A stretch of 64,000 nucleotides of DNA from NCBI GenBank assembly GCA_036380715.1, contig DASVEF010000363.1:15487-79486 (forward strand), written 5' to 3'. The translations under genes were made by a program, and so were the position numbers. Below the pieces are notes generated by a model, which did no database searches, was not told the origin of the DNA, and was given only the letters and a program-made list of their open reading frames with translations. Of the stretch, positions 61,231 through 64,000 are shown piece after piece (positions within the stretch are counted from its first letter, which is position 1; every line of letters begins with the position of its first letter). The DNA is from UBA5704 sp036380715. Lineage in GTDB: Bacteria > Acidobacteriota > Thermoanaerobaculia > Multivoradales > UBA5704.

Positions 61231-61719
61231 CATTCCCTTGGCCGCGGCTCACATTCCCCGGAGGGAATGAGAGCCTGAAACGGGGGAATGCCATCCGATC
61301 GGGAGGGAATGGCTCATTCCCTCTCTTTCGGATCGCATTCCCCACGATCTTTCCGATCCGGCAAGCGGGGAATGCCTCGCGAAAGCGGGGGAATGACTCA
61401 TTCCCCGTTCACCGGAAGATCCGAAAAGGTCTCCGCGAGGCATTCCCCCGGGGGAATGAAGCCCGATTAGGAGGGAAAGAGCCATTCCCCGTAGGGAATG
61501 AGGCATTCCCTCTTCTCCGGATCGCATTCCCCACGCTCCTCGAGATCCAACGAGCGGGGAATGGCTCGCGAAAGAGGGGGAATGGCGCATTCCCCGTCCA
61601 TCGGAAGATCCGAAGAGCTCTCCGCAAGCCATTCCCTCGGGGGAATGGAGCTCAAAAAGGAGGGAAAGAGCCATTCCCCGCGCCCTCCGGCCCTCCATAA
61701 GCCTTCCGCCAGCCATTCC
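61231..61719. repeat. 21-bp-phased GGAATG/CATTCC array
   Basis: CATTCC starts at 61231, 61252, 61315, 61336, 61399, 61441, 61483, 61504, 61525, 61588, 61630, 61672 and 61714: all differ by exact multiples of 21. GGAATG (or GGAAAG) starts at 61264, 61285, 61306, 61369, 61390, 61453, 61474, 61495, 61558, 61579, 61642 and 61663, again all multiples of 21, offset 12 bp from the first set. No indel breaks the phase over 489 bp. GGAATGnnnCATTCC palindromes occur at 61306, 61390, 61495 and 61579. A 189-bp (9-unit) higher-order repeat relates ~61330-61490 to ~61519-61679. It lies in the 1.1-kb gap 60968-62072, for which no gene was found. Confidence 0.95.
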
Positions 61720-61895
61720 CTGCTCCTCCCAAGCCGCCTTTCTCTCGAACCTGCATACGATAGAAAATTTACAACTCTTCGTGCCAGTCTGAAAGCTCGC
61801 CAGGCTCTGCATACTCCAGCCATCAGCCTCGCTACTATAGATGATGTTCTTCGGATGTCAAGCGCAAGAAGAGCGATTGGTACGCAAGAAGTGGC

Positions 61896-61925
61896 TTGAC
61901 ACGGCACATGGGCTTGTGATTTCAT
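61896..61925 (+). promoter_or_regulatory. Possible promoter for 62.1-kb gene
   Basis: TTGACA (61896-61901), then an 18-bp spacer to TTTCAT or 20 bp to TCATAT. The -35 is perfect but the -10 is weak. It is about 150 bp ahead of the start codon at 62073. Confidence 0.35.
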
Positions 61926-62072
61926 ATGCGCCATAGAAGTACTGTACCCCCGGCGGCTGGCCAGCTCTGGAATCAGGAAACTCATTGAGCCACCGGGATT
62001 TGGAGCGGGTTTCACCGGCGCCAATTCCGGCGTCGTAAACGGGGGCCAAAGGCTCCCATCGAGGAGAAGAGC

Positions 62073-62459
62073 ATGGCAAGAGAACCGAAGTACGGACTGA
62101 CGTTCAACGGCTGGGAACGGCTCGACAAGAAGCTGGAGACGTACATGGCGGACTTCCCGCATCTGGAAGCGCCGCGGCTACGGCTCCGCGAAATGATCGC
62201 GCTGGGGGCGGAGCTGGTGGCCCAGCAGGCCCTCCACACGGCGGGCAAGCAGGAGGCGACGCAGCGTCTTCAGGAGCTGCTCGCCGAGGGACGCAAGCTG
62301 GTGACCTTCTTGCGCACAGGCGTCAAGCAGCACTACGGCAACCGTTCGGAGAAGCTGGCGGAGTTCGACCTCCAGCCCTTCCGCGGCCGGAAGAGCCGGG
62401 CGACGCCACTGCCCGAGGAGCCCACCGGCAAGCAGCCCGACCCTGAGAACGCCGAGTAA
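62073..62459 (+). CDS. Small helical hypothetical protein
   Basis: 128 residues, almost all helical: WERLDKKLETYMADFPHLEAPRLRLREMIALGAELVAQQALH, then KQEATQRLQELLAEGRKLVTFLRTGVKQHYG, ending in a basic, Pro-rich tail. No signal peptide or membrane segment; no enzyme motif. GAGGAG precedes ATG 62073 and a good terminator follows, so it is a genuine single-gene transcript. I do not know the function. It lies between the 21-bp array and the integron integrase. Confidence 0.75.
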   Translation: MAREPKYGLTFNGWERLDKKLETYMADFPHLEAPRLRLREMIALGAELVAQQALHTAGKQEATQRLQELLAEGRKLVTFLRTGVKQHYGNRSEKLAEFDLQPFRGRKSRATPLPEEPTGKQPDPENAE

Positions 62460-62465
62460 TCCAAG

Positions 62466-62506
62466 GCCGGGAGCGTGCTCCGGCGTGCTCCCGGCTCCCC
62501 TTTTTT
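62466..62506 (+). terminator. Terminator of 62.1-kb gene
   Basis: GCCGGGAGC (62466-62474) and GCTCCCGGC (62487-62495) form a 9-bp stem with a 12-nt loop, then TCCCC and a run of six T (62501-62506). It begins 6 bp past the stop codon. Confidence 0.8.
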
Positions 62507-62513
62507 GTAGCTG

Positions 62514-62580
62514 GTTCTTTGACAACTGAAGTACCGGGCCGGAGCCCTCCTGGGCGGGGGGAGGCCTCCGGCCCACCTTT
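62514..62580 (+). terminator. boxA-like motif followed by hairpin, copy 2
   Basis: GTTCTTTGACAACTGAAG (62514-62531) is followed by a stem GGGCCGGAG/CTCCGGCCC (62536-62544 with 62566-62574) and ACCTTT. CTTTGACAACTGAA is identical to copy 1, but the stem sequence differs while pairing is kept. Confidence 0.55.
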
Positions 62581-62726
62581 AGGGTCTGCTCGCGCTCTGC
62601 GGCGGAATCTTACGCCGTATTTCCGTTTCTGGTATCTTCCGGATCTCTGCGGCACGTCGAGACGAAACCGGGGAGGGCGGAGCGTCGTCGAGCCGAGCTT
62701 CCCCGGATTGGAGAAAGGAGCCCTGG

Positions 62727-63713
62727 ATGAGCCAGTCCACCTCTACTCCGGAGCCGAGCCAGCCCAAGCTCCTGGTACGGGTTCGGGAAGCCCTGCGAGT
62801 CCGGCACATGAGCCTGAAGACCGAGAAGTCGTACGTGCAATGGATCCGCCGGTACATCCTCTTCCATCGCAAGCGGCATCCGGCCGACATGGGCGAGGCC
62901 GAGATCAACGCCTTCCTCACCCACCTGGCGGTCGAAAACCGGATCTCCCCCTCGACCCAGACGCAGGCCCTGTGCGCCTTGCTCTTCCTGTACCGGAACG
63001 TCCTCGGCCGGGAGGTGGGCGAGCTCGATCCCGTTCGCGCCAAGCGACGCAGGCGTTTGCCCGTCGTTCTGAGCCGGGAAGAGGTCAAAGGCATCCTCGC
63101 CCATCTGGAGGGCGGCGAGCGCCTCTTCTTCTCGCTCCTCTATGGCACAGGCATGCGGTTGGCCGAAGGGCTGCGGCTGCGGGTCAAAGACGTCGACTTC
63201 TCCTTCGACCAGATCACGATCCGCGACGGCAAGGGGAACAAAGACCGTGTGACCATGCTGCCGGCCGCCGTCAAGCCTGCCCTGGTGGAGCATCTCAAAG
63301 GGGTCCGACAGCTTCACCAAGAGGACCTGCTGGAAGGCCACGGCGCGGTCTACCTGCCCTACGCACTGCAGAAGAAATATCCGCGCGCGGCCAAGGAGTG
63401 GGGCTGGCAGTACGCCTTTCCCGCTCCCTTCCGGTCGCGAGATCCGCGCGAAGGGATCTACCGCCGGCATCACCTCCACGAGAGGGGTATCCAGCGGGCC
63501 TTCCAAGAGGCGGTGAAAAAGGCCGGGCTCAGCAAGCAGGTGACCGTCCACACCCTTCGCCACTCCTTCGCCACCCACTTGCTGATGGGCGGCTACGACA
63601 TCCGGACCGTACAAGAGCTCTTGGGCCACGCGAGCCTCAAGACCACGATGATCTACACCCACGTCCTGAATCGGGGCGGCCGGGGAGTCCAGAGTCCCAT
63701 CGACGTCCTATGA
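62727..63713 (+). CDS. intI: Integron integrase IntI
   Basis: 328 residues, a tyrosine recombinase. The SAM-like N-terminal domain (RVREALRVRHMSLKTEKSYVQWIRRYILF) is followed by the catalytic domain: Arg in LYGTGMRLAEGLRLRVKDVDF, Lys in GKGNKDRVTMLP, HTLRHSFATHLL (H-x-x-R), LLGHASLKTTMIYTHV (His/Trp site and Tyr). The integron-specific insertion is present as YRRHHLHERGIQRAFQEAVKKAGL, which sets IntI apart from XerC/D. IntI recombines attI with folded single-stranded attC sites. AAAGGAG precedes ATG 62727. All catalytic residues look intact. No cassette gene is visible before the window ends. Confidence 0.94.
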   Translation: MSQSTSTPEPSQPKLLVRVREALRVRHMSLKTEKSYVQWIRRYILFHRKRHPADMGEAEINAFLTHLAVENRISPSTQTQALCALLFLYRNVLGREVGELDPVRAKRRRRLPVVLSREEVKGILAHLEGGERLFFSLLYGTGMRLAEGLRLRVKDVDFSFDQITIRDGKGNKDRVTMLPAAVKPALVEHLKGVRQLHQEDLLEGHGAVYLPYALQKKYPRAAKEWGWQYAFPAPFRSRDPREGIYRRHHLHERGIQRAFQEAVKKAGLSKQVTVHTLRHSFATHLLMGGYDIRTVQELLGHASLKTTMIYTHVLNRGGRGVQSPIDVL

Positions 63714-63721
63714 ACCCGGCT

Positions 63722-63853
63722 GCTTATCCGACAGGATCCGGTCGCCAAGGCAGCGCACCAACACCTCAGCCGTGGCTCCTAACCGACTGGAATCGAGGAA
63801 CTTACATCCGGTGGCTGCAGGCCGCCATAGCGACAGCCCGCTGTCGGATAAGC
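63722..63853. repeat. Long imperfect inverted repeat, attC-like, just after intI
   Basis: GCTTATCCGACAG (63722-63734) pairs perfectly with CTGTCGGATAAGC (63841-63853). Inner parts also pair imperfectly (GGTCGCC..GGC.GC against GC.GCC..GCGACA). The whole is a 132-bp imperfect palindrome, within the 57-141 bp size range of attC sites. The terminal boxes do not match the canonical RYYYAAC/GTTRRRY cores, so the identity is uncertain. Confidence 0.5.
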
Positions 63854-63899
63854 GTCCGCGACTCCAGGGATAAAGACGATTAGACGACAAGTCGGCGTA

Positions 63900-63929
63900 T
63901 TGACGCGAAGCCGGAAATGGGCGTATAAT
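63900..63929 (+). promoter_or_regulatory. Strong sigma-70-type promoter at window end
   Basis: TTGACG (63900-63905), 18-bp spacer, TATAAT (63924-63929). It is the best promoter match I found, lies 46 bp after the attC-like repeat and points out of the window. No start codon with a good ribosome site is seen before the edge. Confidence 0.7.
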
Positions 63930-64000
63930 TGCCGTAAGTACCGAGACTGGAGTGAGATAGCGTTCGGGGAGGGTGAGACGGAGAAGCTGTGACATAGGTT

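Noticed and set aside
61231..61719. CRISPR array
   Set aside because: The period is 21 bp with motifs in both orientations; there are no 28-37-bp repeats with equal-length unique spacers and no cas genes.
63708..63995. 95-residue minus-strand frame after intI
   Set aside because: It runs through the inverted repeat and promoter; no ribosome site or recognisable sequence.

Overview
The window is uniformly GC-rich (about two thirds G+C by eye). It has gene types typical of Acidobacteriota: an ADOP-type orphan permease, FHA/PP2C phospho-signalling genes, secreted proteins with a 'PCRVLDTR...VDVNGYF' tail, and many TPR, BON and zinc-ribbon envelope proteins. I infer an uncultured acidobacterial lineage, perhaps Thermoanaerobaculia- or Vicinamibacteria-like. 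No rRNA or tRNA gene was found to test this.

Layout. 0-2.2 kb: minus-strand operon of a PP2C phosphatase and two FHA proteins. 2.3-5.7 kb: aldo/keto reductase, M50 protease, a helically phased palindrome array, a CpcT/CpeT-like lipoprotein and a Cys-rich secreted protein. 5.8-10 kb: RecT/YqaJ pair, ATP-dependent DNA ligase and a DUF4157 protein. 10-13.8 kb: clpS-clpA, a long 21-bp-period array and a small gene with its own promoter. 14.2-17.8 kb: a duplicated TPR protein, a small repetitive secreted peptide and an acetyltransferase. 17.7-37.7 kb: a three-gene biosynthetic operon (orphan permease, then two NRPSs). 37.9-44.4 kb: secreted metallopeptidases, MarC, two BON proteins and FdhD. 44.5-48.1 kb: Ku-LigD end joining. 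48.3-52.2 kb: L,D-transpeptidase, YpfJ-like protease, DUF1206 protein and an acetyltransferase. 52.2-55.8 kb: HsdS and HsdM with no HsdR in view. 56.2-61 kb: HEAT and zinc-ribbon proteins, a UdgX-type glycosylase and two OmpA/glycine-zipper proteins. 61-64 kb: a strictly 21-bp-phased repeat array, a small helical protein and an integron integrase followed by an attC-like hairpin and a strong promoter.

How it fits together. The main pathway is a five-module NRPS (C-A-T-C-A-T, then C-A-T-C-A-T-C-A-T-sulfotransferase-thioesterase). The last A domain reads as Thr by its specificity residues, and a curacin/olefin-synthase-like sulfotransferase follows it directly. This suggests sulfonation of the Thr beta-hydroxyl before release, possibly giving an enamide end. 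The upstream permease may export the product. DNA repair and recombination functions are unusually dense: RecT, YqaJ, two ATP-dependent ligases, Ku, UdgX and IntI.

The most unusual non-coding signal is three intergenic arrays of palindrome-bearing units, each with a 20.5-21 bp period (two helical turns) but with unrelated cores. Dispersed palindromic elements also recur, one of them inside the NRPS reading frame.
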